A DNA stretch of 64,000 nt from Pomphorhynchus laevis (Eukaryota > Acanthocephala > Palaeacanthocephala > Echinorhynchida > Pomphorhynchidae), in contig WNNJ02002097.1 in NCBI GenBank assembly GCA_012934845.2, positions 1 through 64,000 on the forward strand, written 5' to 3'. The notes under the pieces are model-generated. The model saw nothing but the letters and a program-made list of their open reading frames with translations. It was not told the DNA's origin and searched no databases. The position numbers and the translations under genes are program-made. Of this stretch, positions 21,001 through 27,623 are shown piece by piece. Numbering within the stretch: position 1 is the first letter of the stretch; every line of letters starts with the position of its first letter.

Positions 21001-22135
21001 GTTATTTCAGAGGAAATACATCATTAGCATGTATTTGGCCCCGCTGCTATGTTGGGTAGAGGAGTTAGGGGCCGAAACCTGATAGCATAGCAGTTCCTTC
21101 TGATGACCTCTAATTCTTATTCTGGTACAACGTCTGTTATTTATTAGTCAATTCATAAAAATGACGGTTATTTTAAATATAAATTTTTTATTTTAACTTG
21201 ATTTAAATTATAGAATAAGATACTAGATAATCAAATTTCATTAAATGAAAAACGTTATCAGCATGTATTTGGCTTAGCTGCTATGCTTGGCCAAAAATAG
21301 GGCCTGACATTGTTATCAGGTTTATCATTTCTCCTGATGACCTCTATTCCTTATTCTGATACATCGTATGTTATTTATTAATCAATTCATCAAAATTGAC
21401 TTTTATTTTAAATTTAAATTTTAAATTTTAACTTGATATAAATATAAATTGTATAAAATCTAATATGATTATAAAATACCTAGACTCAGTTATCTTATCA
21501 AATTGATTAATTAAAATACGATTAACTAAAATACGATTGGATGCTGTCTAGTCCGATCAAATAATATTTAGAATGAAAGAGAATTTTCGTTAAAGAAATA
21601 TTAAAATTCCGTATTTGAATACCTGAATGGATGAGCTTGATAAATTACAATGTTAAATGGTATTATTTCATGTATACATTTTCTCTTTATCCATAAGCAC
21701 CACCTGGGTAAGTTATACCACAAAATAAACAATAATATTATTAATGTTATGTAATGCTGTCATAATAAACTGATGCAATAAACTTTAATTACAGGTGATT
21801 ATGCGATTATGATCAAATCAGGATTAAGCAAGAAACAATCCTTGGTTCTTAACCTCGTCACTGGTTTTACAGCCTTTATTGGTTTTTTCATTGGTGCTGT
21901 AATTAGTAGAAGCCAGCAAAGCACAATGCCATGGATATTAGCGCTTACCGCGGGTATGTTCCTTTATGTGGCACTGTGTGGCATTCAGCCGGAAGTCGTA
22001 TCAACCAGAAAACGATGCACATTATTCATGCAAGTTACAACCTATCTAGGCGGAATTACTATAGGGATGGTGTTGATGATTATTCTAGCATTAGTTGAAG
22101 AAGATCTGCATTCAATCATTGGTCATAGACATTAA
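5711..22135 (+). CDS. ZIP (SLC39, LIV-1 type) metal transporter, whole gene span
   Basis: Five exons spread over 16 kb encode the membrane domain of a ZIP transporter, which moves zinc or related divalent metals into the cytosol. Exon 1 gives TM1-TM2 with SVFGYGFLS and GALSADAILHLLPN; exon 2 adds LGLHNHNDNE; exon 3 the FAIEKYILK end of TM3; exon 4 the metal site HNLADG and the LIV-1 signature HELPHELG; exon 5 completes G-D and TM6-TM8. Phases agree at junctions 1-2, 3-4 and 4-5 (Gly split G|GT). The exon 2-3 junction does not fit as drawn, so its acceptor is uncertain. No N-terminal signal or ectodomain exon was found, so the start lies upstream or is unrecognised. The cytosolic His-rich loop appears very short. 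The family assignment is secure; the paralogue and the substrate are not. Confidence 0.88.
6078..6180 (+). CDS. ZIP transporter exon b
   Basis: The acceptor CACTATAG is 47 bases after the previous donor, a very short intron. The exon reads ALGLHNHNDNETDSHKSSEQ, a short His-containing extracellular loop, then LHYVLIFSTVLI, the start of TM3. It ends ATAG|GTAATC in phase 1. LPN-ALGLH across the junction matches the LxPxxLGLH seen in ZIP4/ZIP12-like proteins. Confidence 0.85.
6795..6985. repeat. Cluster of four nested short hairpins
   Basis: Successive perfect or near-perfect inverted repeats follow one another: CAGGCATTTTT/AAAAATGCCTG, AGGCATTTTTTGCC-type pairs, TTGCCTTTTCAAAAGGCAA and CCACCTTTTCAAAAGGTGG, the last repeated. 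All reuse the core CCTTTTCAAAAGG. This lies in a ZIP intron and is not a known element type. Confidence 0.75.
7125..7194 (+). CDS. ZIP transporter exon c (5' edge uncertain)
   Basis: Reads FYPKLFAIEKYILKLIRQRG then LKN, matching the xxFFxxEKxLxxLxxxxx end of TM3 in LIV-1 ZIPs. The donor AAT|GTAAAG leaves phase 0, which agrees with the next exon. The acceptor TTTTGCAG at 7124 is strong but would need a phase different from that of exon b. An earlier acceptor at 7069 (TTTAG|GT) is in phase but would add about 20 residues inside the membrane segment. Confidence 0.6.
7640..7762 (+). repeat. Hammerhead-core repeat, copy 1
   Basis: Contains GGATCTGGCACTGATGAGTC, then TTGTGATGAC and a short hairpin CGGTA...TACTG. 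CTGATGA is followed by a perfect 5-bp stem (GTCAT/ATGAC, loop TGTG). The downstream GAAA box is changed to AAAA here. It matches the copies near 56.9, 57.6, 57.8, 59.0 and 62.4 kb. It lies in the long ZIP intron. Confidence 0.65.
7790..7985. repeat. Dispersed repeat shared with 31495-31665
   Basis: TAAGCCAACTGCAGTCCGC, TTTCAGTATTA, TTGGTCCTTTTAAT and GATCACTAGACTCGTC occur in the same order and spacing at 31495-31665. The two copies are clearly related but diverged. No coding potential; family unknown. Confidence 0.7.
8031..8122. repeat. 95-bp direct repeat, left copy
   Basis: Nearly identical to 9231-9329 (both contain ATCAGCGTTGGTAGAGAAAA and CATTAAACTCAAAAATAAAA). The pair brackets about 1.1 kb that starts with a tail copy, so a local duplication accompanied or followed that insertion. 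Confidence 0.8.
8130..8400 (+). repeat. RT-element tail copy
   Basis: Begins with a small palindrome around GACCTCTAATTCTTAGAGGTC. It then follows the tail order: TTATTCTGATGCAACGTCTG, TTATTTATTAGTCAATTC, an AT-rich block, and the end motif ACGTAGACTCAGTTAGCTG. The front of the tail is missing. Confidence 0.7.
8899..8964. repeat. Imperfect 66-bp hairpin
   Basis: AGATTGTGT at the left is matched by ACACAATCT at the right, with GCTGTT...AACAGC and AATGT...ACATT inside. A foldback of this size without coding potential is MITE-like, but no relatives were seen. Confidence 0.55.
9061..9192. repeat. Local duplication, left copy (partner 9707-9841)
   Basis: GATTAAAAGTTATAAAT, CATATTCTATTATTTAAT, TTATAAGTTTGGTAAGCG and ATTCGACAG occur in order in both places. 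The two copies differ by scattered substitutions and small indels, so this is an older segmental duplication inside the ZIP intron. Confidence 0.75.
9231..9329. repeat. 95-bp direct repeat, right copy
   Basis: Partner of 8031-8122, differing at only a few positions. Confidence 0.8.
9565..9700. repeat. Repeat shared with 11263-11395
   Basis: AATCAGAAACTCTTCCAATA, TTGTTACTTAAGAAATTAG, AACTGAGTATATGTATTTTA and the following AT-rich block match 11263-11395 closely. The inside resembles an inverted distal tail end (CTGAGT...TATTTTATACGAT). Confidence 0.7.
9707..9841. repeat. Local duplication, right copy
   Basis: Partner of 9061-9192. Confidence 0.75.
9842..9990. mobile_element. MITE-like element, diverged copy
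   Basis: AATTGGGAAGACTCAAATAG, AAACTAAATCTATGCTGTTG, TTTTGAGTCTCATCAGTAAG and TTCACAACTGGATT parallel the internal sequence of the foldback element at 11398-11613 (AATCGGGAAGACTAAA ... TTTGAGTCTAATCAGTA). Its outer terminal repeats are not intact. It has no coding capacity. Confidence 0.55.
10170..10760 (-). repeat. RT-element tails, two hairpin units, reverse orientation
   Basis: Read on the minus strand this is the standard tail of the RT fragment at 10901-11200: CATAAAAATTT, TTAGAATAAGATACTA, two successive hairpin units (GGCCCCGCTGCTATG... and GGCTCCGCTTATG...), GTCTGTTATTTATTAGTCAA, then AT-rich sequence to ACGTAGACTCATTTAACTG. The hairpin unit is doubled here, showing that this segment tends to duplicate. 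Confidence 0.8.
10901..11200 (-). pseudogene. RT fragment, PMGGN/YIDD family
   Basis: Encodes the region after the YIDD box: TNINDKEGVYLDMNIKLTLT, TTINLYRKDDIFKFTR, HEHSCVPYN and NEILRIATIYNDIG. It joins directly to tail copies in the same orientation at 10170-10760, so this is a 5'-truncated insertion. Confidence 0.8.
11263..11395. repeat. Repeat shared with 9565-9700
   Basis: Second copy of the 9565-9700 sequence, abutting the foldback element at 11398. Confidence 0.7.
11398..11613. mobile_element. MITE-like foldback with long terminal inverted repeats
   Basis: TTCCCGCCAATTTCTATTCT at the left end and AGAATAGAAATTGGCGGGAA at the right end are exact complements. Pairing continues inward through GATTGAAG, AATCGGGAAG, TAAAC/GTTTA and CTCTGCTGT, giving imperfect arms of about 75 bp each. 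There is no open frame, so this is a non-autonomous DNA element. A related copy is at 9842-9990, and TTTCCCGCCAA recurs at about 10790. I could not fix a target duplication. Confidence 0.75.
11740..11990 (-). repeat. RT-element tail copy, reverse orientation
   Basis: Starts AGCTAATTGAGTCTACGTAT (complement of the tail end), runs through the AT-rich block, then GAATTGACAATAAAAACAGA, CGATGTATCAGAATAAGGAT. It stops before the hairpin segment. Confidence 0.7.
12141..12371. repeat. 73-bp direct repeat pair
   Basis: TTTATGATTTACATTTATAT through TATATAGAGAAAGCTTTTGA occurs at about 12147-12217 and again at 12305-12371, essentially identical. Shorter copies of AAAGCTTTTGATTAGTAATA lie between. A recent local duplication next to the satellite. 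Confidence 0.75.
12490..14745 (-). repeat. 200-bp satellite array derived from the RT-element tail
   Basis: From 12891 the start motif GTGAAATTTAAAATAAAAG recurs at exactly 200-bp steps (12891, 13091, 13291, 13491, 13691, 13891, 14091, 14291, 14491), flanked by irregular units on both sides. Each unit contains two related halves: CAGACGATGTATCAGAATAA...CTATGTTATTAAGTTTCGGTCC and CAGACGATGTATAATAATAA...TTATCAGGTTTCGACCCC. These halves are the tail hairpin region of the dispersed RT element in reverse orientation, cut at AACCCA just before the second hairpin arm. Linked variants alternate over the first units, giving a 400-bp higher-order period. It sits in the 11-kb ZIP intron. Confidence 0.95.
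14760..15615. other. Intron sequence, nothing recognised
   Basis: AT-rich sequence in the long ZIP intron. A short open stretch at 15332-15402 ends at a GTAACA and could be mistaken for an exon, but it shows no similarity to ZIP proteins. Confidence 0.4.
15620..16700 (+). pseudogene. Decayed RT element with nuclease-like C-terminus
   Basis: GC content rises sharply. One frame gives LGIPIGNESFIETHL, the segment after the RT domain in a group of animal retroelements that read xLGxPIGxxxFxxxH. Further on come FPIRPCGFGLR, HNAIRDVVFAAALQSARIYV, RPTDILFYGDLSLAVDFAI and IVEIFDEWN. The RPxDxLxxG...LAVDFAI pair resembles the R-P-x-D ... D-x-x-V core of a restriction-like (PD-(D/E)XK) endonuclease domain at the C-terminus of such proteins. 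The pieces fall in several frames, so it is an old relic. The catalytic RT core itself was not found. The element family name is uncertain. Confidence 0.65.
16263..16296. repeat. Perfect 15-bp-arm hairpin
   Basis: CCTTATCTGCCATAC is followed after ATGC by its exact complement GTATGGCAGATAAGG. It lies inside the RT relic and interrupts its reading, so it arose after the insertion. Confidence 0.9.
16965..17425 (-). other. Duplicated coding-like segment, unknown
   Basis: On the minus strand LVSFSLQQIGYRVHLPDYGY (about 17390-17330) and LVTFNLQQGGFYVHKIPNDK (about 17010-16950) are clearly related, and the flanking bases also match, so a segment of about 70 bp or more was duplicated. The first copy sits in a 104-codon frame with a hydrophobic C-terminal part. 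They may be exons of a small gene family nested in the ZIP intron, or relics of an element. No function can be given. Confidence 0.35.
17760..17945 (+). repeat. Possible tRNA-derived SINE
   Basis: CCAGTGGTATAGCTAGGTAC resembles a pol III A box region and, about 45 bases later, GGCTTCGATTCTC resembles a B box (GGTTCGANTCC). The rest of the roughly 190-bp unit is non-coding and less AT-rich than its surroundings. Only one copy was seen in the window. Confidence 0.35.
18161..18195. repeat. Perfect 15-bp-arm hairpin
   Basis: TGTATATTTCTCCTT, five-base loop GAAAA, then its exact complement AAGGAGAAATATACA. Same style as the other snap-back palindromes. Confidence 0.9.
18475..18637 (+). CDS. ZIP transporter exon d (metal site)
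   Basis: Acceptor CTTTATAG, phase 0. Reads ACLEITAYVWCLLLADSIHN, then LADGLVLGAAF (TM4 with the H-N-x-x-D-G metal site), LSTSIAVLFHELPHELG (TM5 with the HExPHExGD signature, where the first His-Glu and second His-Glu coordinate metal). It ends CTAG|GTAATT in phase 1, so the final Gly is split with the next exon. The signature marks the LIV-1 subfamily. Confidence 0.92.
18960..19370 (+). repeat. RT-element tail copy, nearly complete
   Basis: Starts TGGATGGATAATAAATAAAA right at the end of the element's coding frame in longer copies, then has the GGCCTCGCTGCTATG hairpin unit, TCTGTTATTTATTAGTCAAT, the AT-rich block and AGTAGACTCAGTTAGCTGAT. There is no RT in front of it, so this is a strongly 5'-truncated insertion. 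Confidence 0.85.
19633..20292 (+). pseudogene. Two overlapping RT fragments, PMGGN/YIDD family
   Basis: A first piece (NINDKEGVYVDMSIKLTSVK) is followed at 19920 by a second that restarts at the same point (KVYI/MSIKLTLTKTTINL, HEHSCIPYN, NEILRISTICNDIG). Both lack the catalytic boxes. The restart means two insertions or an internal duplication. Confidence 0.75.
20330..20970 (+). pseudogene. RT fragment with PMGGN and YID boxes
   Basis: Reads VPMGGNSSPIIADLFLSFIE, MFRYIDGICVFNSNNF, GIYLDMNIKLTLTKTTINLY, HEHSCIPYN and ends KFLWMDNK, the natural end of the family protein. The YIDD box is YIDG here, which would remove a catalytic aspartate. It is followed directly by tail copies. Confidence 0.85.
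20945..21250 (+). repeat. RT-element tail copy with intact hairpin/pseudoknot arms
   Basis: Attached to the RT fragment at 20330-20970. GGCCCC at 21037-21042, CTGCTATG at 21044-21051, GGGGCC at 21068-21073 and CATAGCAG at 21086-21093 are interleaved in pseudoknot order. A copy of TCTGTTATTTATTAGTCAAT follows. Confidence 0.9.
21222..21510 (+). repeat. Second, diverged tail copy in tandem
   Basis: AGAATAAGATACTAGATAAT restarts the tail, followed by GCTGCTATGCTTGGCC, TCCTGATGACCTCTATTCC, TTATTTATTAATCAATTCAT and AAAATACCTAGACTCAGTTA. It is more decayed than the copy before it. Confidence 0.8.
21795..22135 (+). CDS. ZIP transporter last exon
   Basis: Acceptor TAATTACAG; the first two bases complete the Gly of HELG, giving G-D-YAIMIKSGLSKKQSLVLN. 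TM6 (GFTAFIGFFIGAVIS), TM7 (ILALTAGMFLYVALCGIQPE, the conserved GxFLYxxLxxxxPE) and TM8 (GGITIGMVLMIILALVEED) follow, and the protein ends LHSIIGHRH. The stop codon overlaps the poly(A) signal. Confidence 0.92.
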
Positions 22136-22139
22136 TAAA
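22134..22139 (+). promoter_or_regulatory. Poly(A) signal of the ZIP gene
   Basis: AATAAA shares two bases with the TAA stop, so the 3' UTR must be very short. Confidence 0.7.
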
Positions 22140-22156
22140 ACAATATAAAATATTTC

Positions 22157-22162
22157 TTTATT
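22157..22162 (-). promoter_or_regulatory. Poly(A) signal of the convergent gene
   Basis: AATAAA on the minus strand, about 95 bases after the stop at 22256. The two convergent genes therefore finish within about 120 bp of each other. Confidence 0.55.
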
Positions 22163-22255
22163 CGGTTGTAATTAGATCTATAAAGTATTAAACAGCAATG
22201 TCAAAGAAATAGCTAACCTCTTCGTTATCACTACTTTCAGATAGCGCCTGATCAT

Positions 22256-22513
22256 CTAGAAATCTGAATCAACCGATCCATTGACAACTAGCCGGCCTTT
22301 TTCCGGTATCATCTGTTTGTTTATGGTGAGCGTGATTATTTGATCTGTTTCACAAAAGTCAGTTAATAATTCTGTTTCATAATTAAAACTTCCGTCCGAT
22401 TCATGATTATCACTATTTGCGTTCGATAAACTGTCAGTTAATTCAGAATCAGATAATGTATGTACGTCATGTGTCATATAACCGACGGTCTGTTTACTAA
22501 TTTCGGTTTCTGG
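22256..22513 (-). CDS. Terminal exon, acidic protein of unknown function
   Basis: After an ACTCACAG acceptor the frame reads PETEISKQTVGYMTHDVHTL, a Ser/Asp-rich stretch (SDSELTDSLSNANSDNHESD), then a more ordered LLTDFCETDQIITLTINKQM with IPEKGRLVVNGSVDSDF at the end. It starts in phase 0, and a minus-strand AATAAA follows, which supports a real 3' end. The exon at 31374-30400 ends in phase 0 and is equally Ser/Asp-rich, so the two may belong to one gene; that link is inference. I do not recognise the family. Confidence 0.55.
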   Translation of the reverse strand, partial: PETEISKQTVGYMTHDVHTLSDSELTDSLSNANSDNHESDGSFNYETELLTDFCETDQIITLTINKQMIPEKGRLVVNGSVDSDF

Positions 22514-22519
22514 CTGTGA

Positions 22520-23390
22520 GTTTATAGGTAAAGGATTTGATTAGATTTATTTAGATTTAAGAGGATTGACATATGTAGCTTTGAAACCGTGACCTGACTA
22601 TGTTACTGGAAATGCAGTGTCTAATCTTTAATGCTATTTTTCAAGCTTTTATTCTCTAATTGTTTATTTTAAATGTTCAACTGTAAAAATTAGTTAATTT
22701 GTTAAAATCATTATATAATGATACATACTTGTTTTTTGCTAATTTTACATAAAATGACTGTATTTAAGCAATTACAGTTCATCATCAGTTTGTCACCGGA
22801 AACATGTATGATTGATTTATATATGTACCATAAGATTTTAAACTTTTTATTTGCTTATTTGCATCACTTTTTAAGCTTTTTTATCGCAAATGTCAACGTA
22901 TGACAAATAAATCACAAATTTTTGTGATTTCATCACACAAAAATCAAGATTGGAATTAATATTCCAATATTTCAGCAACAAATTAGCGTGTCTATGAAAT
23001 TCGAATGTAGAGAGGTATTTAGTAATTAATTTGAGTTATAGCTAAACTTTAAAGCTAATGGAACCTATTAGCTTTAATCAGATTTCGCAAGTTCAAAAAT
23101 TCTATTTGCACCGTAATGAACGAATAGTGTCACCGTAAATAGCACCTAATTTGATTCAGTGGCGCAAATACAACCGATAAAAATTGTGACGTTTCGATTA
23201 TGAATATTCGCTCTCCGTAATTTGAAATTTTTCGTTGCTTGATACAATCAAAAGATCGTTGAAAACGATCTAAATAAGTAGGATAGAACTAAAAAATTGA
23301 ATATGTATATTATGGTCCGCTGTGCCAAAACTCCGAAAAGCCGTTGCAACTAAAACCCGTATTTGCATGCTCATCTCCAGATGTTGTCCG
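22520..23390. other. Non-coding stretch, nothing recognised
   Basis: AT-rich sequence, probably intronic to the minus-strand gene. A small hairpin AAATCACAAA/TTTGTGATTT is at about 22909-22931. Confidence 0.4.
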
Positions 23391-23392
23391 CA

Positions 23393-23521
23393 AATCTAAC
23401 ACTAAATCGATAGATATTGACCCGAAGGTAGAACTGTAACATAGCCGTGCAAAAGCACGGTTCTGTTACAGTTATCGTTATGGTCAAAATCCAGCGATTT
23501 AGTGTTCGATTTGCGGACAAC
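23393..23521. mobile_element. MITE-like palindrome, about 129 bp
   Basis: GTTGTCCGCAAATC at the left is matched by GATTTGCGGACAAC at the right. Pairing continues inward through AACACTAAATCG/CGATTTAGTGTT, TTGACC/GGTCAA and AACTGTAACA/TGTTACAGTT to a terminal CCGTGC-AAAA-GCACGG hairpin at 23445-23460. The whole unit is one imperfect hairpin without coding capacity. No second copy and no clear target duplication were seen. Confidence 0.75.
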
Positions 23522-23879
23522 TATTTATTGACTATAAAATAACTGTCCATAGCAATAATGTGCATGAGATATTTAGAAGGAATTTCCACAACTAGAATGA
23601 TATCGTGCATTATCTACTAGCTATATAATTATCTAGTAGCTGTAGCGCCATGAAACTTATTTCTGCTCAGTACATATTTAGATTTCCCAATTAGTTTGAG
23701 CATACCATAAATTTCCTTTTTCCCGTTGAATGTAAGCTGTTTGTTGTTTGTATGACGCTTATTTGTTTCGCGTAGATTATTATTTTAACAATCAGCAAGT
23801 TCACTATGCACTAATCCATCAATCGGCGTTACATCAACGTTGTTGATGTAATGTCGATTTATAGAACGTTTCAGAAAGT

Positions 23880-24240
23880 AAATGAAATAAATAAATTAAA
23901 ATATAAATAAATATTAATAATTTATTTATATTATTTAAATATAATATAAATAAATTAAATTATAAATTTATAGTATTTATAAATATTTATTTATTATAAA
24001 AAATTATTGATATATAATATAATATTTATAAATATTAAAAAAAATTATTTATGATTTATTATAATATTTATTAACATTTTTTTAAATATTTATATTAATA
24101 TTTTTAATAATTAAATATTTAATTTGGTAAATATTTTAAATATTATAATATTAAGTAAAATATTTATATTATTAAATATTTATAATTAAATAATCAAATA
24201 TTTTTAATAATCATTTATAATTAAAAAATTATCTTAAAAA
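23880..24240. other. Very AT-rich stretch
   Basis: Almost entirely A and T (AAATATTTATAAT-type sequence). Nothing else recognised. Confidence 0.6.
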
Positions 24241-24638
24241 TAATAAACTAGGCTTTGGCTTAAATTCTAGAAACGAGAAAAACACTTTATCTAAATTAGA
24301 CAAGATTTCGATCGTTACTTTTTCTTCAATTCAAATAGTATGGCCAACTACTATAGTCATATATTCTAATTTTAATTAAATTAATAAATTAATATCAAAT
24401 TTATTGATATTACTAATTGATATTCAAAATAATAATATTTTCTGTTAGTTTGACCTTCAGCATAATAATTATGCACAATATAAAATGATCACTGATCCGT
24501 TAGTAAAGACAAACATAATATTTTGTAAAGAATGGAAACACAAAGCGCGCCATTTAAATGTAATCAAAAGTTTTATAACTTTTTATTGCGAGGAAGCAAA
24601 GCGAAACATAAATATATCCGTTGTACAGCGAAACTTTG

Positions 24639-25706
24639 ATGACTAATAAAGAAGAGTCAAATCGTAGCATATCTAGCCCTTGTATAAGACAATTAAACTC
24701 GAAACCTGAAATACCAAATATATCGGACAATTTAGAATATGAACTTGTAAGTTACAAATCATGTGAATCTGTGATATGGGAAGTTGAATCAGCAACAGAA
24801 TCAACTCACACTCAGGCAATGGAAGCAACGACAAAGCTATGCCAATTAGCAGTTAGTACAGTTGATAAGGCCATGCAGGCTGATAGCAGTATGAATTCAG
24901 TAGATAACGGTAGCAATAGCAAACACGAATTACGGCCGTGTAACGGATCTCTTCACCTGGCCGAAGGAGATAATCATCAACGGTACAATTGTAACAATTC
25001 AACAAAGTATCCCAATATACGCACTGATATAGCTAGAAAAGGTGGATCCGATGCTTTCAGCGTATCTAGTTGCTTGTCAGAGAAGGCTCTATTTTATTAC
25101 AAAGGATCTGATCTAAGTGAATATGACGATGTGTCTGCTTATCCATCGGGACGAATAACCTCATTTCTAAATCAGGAACTATCCCAAAAGCAATCTGACC
25201 TAATTGATTTTGATTTTGAACAAATAGACTGTAAAAAGCCAAGAGTAGGATCGAACATTGAAAGGTTATTTGCATTGTCTAGAAACCAGACTAATAAAAG
25301 AACTTTAGCAAACAGAGACCTCAATATACCATCGGTAGTTGATTTGAATAAGCACGTACAAACTTCAAAATTACAGTCTGTCGATTCGATCACCACTGAC
25401 ATTCAGACCACCGTGAATACTAATAATTTAGCTGACGTTAATAAGTCAAGTGACATAATTTTAACAGAAAAAGAAGCGAAAGGATATCTCGCCGAAATGG
25501 GATACTATCCTATAACTCGTTCTCCGAAGAATCAACCACACCAGATCAAACAATCAGCTACCAGTAATGATGATTTTCACTTATTACACCCAAACGATGC
25601 ATTGTACACGTACATCTTAGAATTGAGGCACAACCGAGAACCACGGACTTTACGACAATCTATAGAGCACTGGCGTCAGTTTTCCAGAAAAAACAATATG
25701 AAATAA
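24639..25706 (+). CDS. Unknown Ser/Asn-rich protein, 355 residues
   Basis: The first in-frame ATG is at 24639 (MTNKEESNRSISS). The frame is also open for six codons upstream and passes a TTGTACAG that could be an acceptor, so an earlier exon is possible. The protein is polar and probably largely disordered for 250 residues (KSCESVIWEVESATEST, SDLIDFDFEQIDCKKPRVGS). It ends in a more conserved-looking block: LTEKEAKGYLAEMGYYPI, LHPNDALYTYILELRHNRE, PRTLRQSIEHWRQFSRKNN. No signal peptide or membrane segment. It lies opposite and inside the putative intron of the minus-strand gene. Coding looks real from its length in such AT-rich DNA and the AATAAA just after the stop. I do not recognise it. 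Confidence 0.7.
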   Translation: MTNKEESNRSISSPCIRQLNSKPEIPNISDNLEYELVSYKSCESVIWEVESATESTHTQAMEATTKLCQLAVSTVDKAMQADSSMNSVDNGSNSKHELRPCNGSLHLAEGDNHQRYNCNNSTKYPNIRTDIARKGGSDAFSVSSCLSEKALFYYKGSDLSEYDDVSAYPSGRITSFLNQELSQKQSDLIDFDFEQIDCKKPRVGSNIERLFALSRNQTNKRTLANRDLNIPSVVDLNKHVQTSKLQSVDSITTDIQTTVNTNNLADVNKSSDIILTEKEAKGYLAEMGYYPITRSPKNQPHQIKQSATSNDDFHLLHPNDALYTYILELRHNREPRTLRQSIEHWRQFSRKNNMK

Positions 25707-25712
25707 TGTTTC

Positions 25713-25718
25713 AATAAA
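25713..25718 (+). promoter_or_regulatory. Poly(A) signal
   Basis: AATAAA seven bases after the TAA stop of the 24639-25706 gene, again implying a very short 3' UTR. Confidence 0.65.
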
Positions 25719-26008
25719 ATATTTTCATCTTTACTTAACTAATTATGTGAGATGCACGTGAATCCTTTCTGTAAAATTTTTATATCGACTGTGATATTGT
25801 GAGGTACGAGCAACACTAGTGGTTCGTGCAGAATGTTCCGCAACATGATCTGAACATAAACCAGCTGCATTAGTAATAACTTAAATACATTGAATACTTA
25901 CATAGAAATTACATAAAAATCTATTAAAGCCTAATTCATACACATTTAATGTACATTTACGCTTGTAAATGAACATAAAATTCCCAATAGAGATTTACAA
26001 ATATGATA

Positions 26009-26076
26009 TATATATATATCTATATATATAATATTTAAGATATATATTTATAGTTATATATATATATATATATATT
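26009..26076. repeat. (AT)n microsatellite
   Basis: Runs of ATATATATAT broken by short interruptions. Confidence 0.8.
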
Positions 26077-26330
26077 ATAAAGTTATTATCATTTAGAAAA
26101 ATTATTATTATTATTATTTAAAATTATTATTTCAAAGTATAAAATGAATTTTGTTTGAATTGTATTAATTAAAAAATAATTATTTTAGAGTCATAACTTT
26201 AACTTTAAGTTGACTTTTAACTTTACATATTGTTATTGCTATTTTATTTTATATTATCTCTAGATCTACTTTTTTATTATATATTTTTCTATTATAAAGT
26301 TATTATCATTTAAATTCCCTTTCTGTTAAT

Positions 26331-27623
26331 ATGAATAAAATACTTGAAGTAATTAAAATAACAACTATTGATAAAGCTAGTAATAACTTTGTCTTCATAT
26401 GCAAAAAGCTTTATTATGATATACTAATGAAAGAGGTTAATTCTAATGATTTAAATATAAACACAACATATGAACGTAGTGAGTTGAGTTTAGAAACAAT
26501 TATTACAAGTCACTGTTCTATAATGGATAAAAAGGGTATAAAGGTTGAATTAGATAATAAAACTATACCTATATTATATTGGAATCCAAAATTACATAAA
26601 AATCCAATAAAACCTAGGTTCATATGTAGTGCGTTTAAATGTACATTAAAACCACTTTCTGACTATATGAATAAAACACTTGAAGTAATTAAAGCACACT
26701 TTAAAAAATATTGCAAGGTAATCGAAATTAATACTGGTATAAAACACTATTTCAGTATTAATTCTACAAAAGAATTTTTAGAACAGACAAAAGGAATAAA
26801 TTTTCAAAATATAAATACATACGATTTTAGTACGCTTTATACAAATCTAGATTTAGTAGACATTAAAGAAGCGTTAGTAAAATTAATTAATCTTATATTC
26901 GGAAAAAGATATACATATATATGTTATAATAATTATAACACCTATCTAACAAAAATTAAACCATCAAGTAAATATAAATATATGGATACAATTGAATAAA
27001 TAGAATCCTTAAATATTTTGATAAATCAAAATTATTTAAAAGTAGGGACATCTATATTTAAACAAGTAAAAGGTGTTCCAATGGGTGGTAATAGTAGCCC
27101 AATTGTAGCTGACTTGTTTTTAAGCTTTATAGAATATGAATTTGTTCATATCTGTGTAAAAACTAAATCTAAACTATGTAAATATATGAAATATATGTTT
27201 CGATACATTGATGATATATGTGTATTTAATTCTAATAATTTTTATTCAATTAGTGAGCACATTTATCCAGAAAGCCTTATTCTTAACAAAACCAATATTA
27301 ATGATAAAGAAGGTGTATATCTAGATATGAACATTAAAATAACATTAACTAAAACTACTATTAATTTATATCGTAAAGATGACATATTTAAATTTACAAG
27401 AAACATATTTTTGCATGAGCATTCATGCATACCATATAATATAAAATGTAATACATTAAATAATGAAATTTTAAGAATTGCAACAATATGTAATGATATT
27501 GGCTTTCTTCAAAATCATTTAAATAATTTAATAGATACGTATTTTAAACTAGGTTACTATAAAAATAACATCAAGCAGAAAATAGTAAAATATATAAATC
27601 AAATTTTTATGGATGGAAAATAA
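26331..27623 (+). mobile_element. RT element, best copy (PKLHK...YDFSTLY...PMGGN...YIDD type)
   Basis: Two consecutive open frames, 26331-26999 and 27018-27623, cover almost the whole reverse transcriptase. The first has DKASNNFVFICKK, ILYWNPKLHKNPIKPRF (the PKxHK block), and INTYDFSTLYTNLDL, whose Asp should be the first catalytic aspartate. The second has GVPMGGNSSPIVADLFLSF, MFRYIDDICVFN with the two other catalytic aspartates, VYLDMNIK and HEHSCIPYNIK. At least one interruption separates the frames, so this copy is probably dead. There is no recognisable endonuclease and the N-terminus seems cut. The PKxHK block and motif order fit Penelope-like RTs better than LINE RTs, but the assignment is tentative. 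It ends FMDGK at its own 3' tail. Confidence 0.88.
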
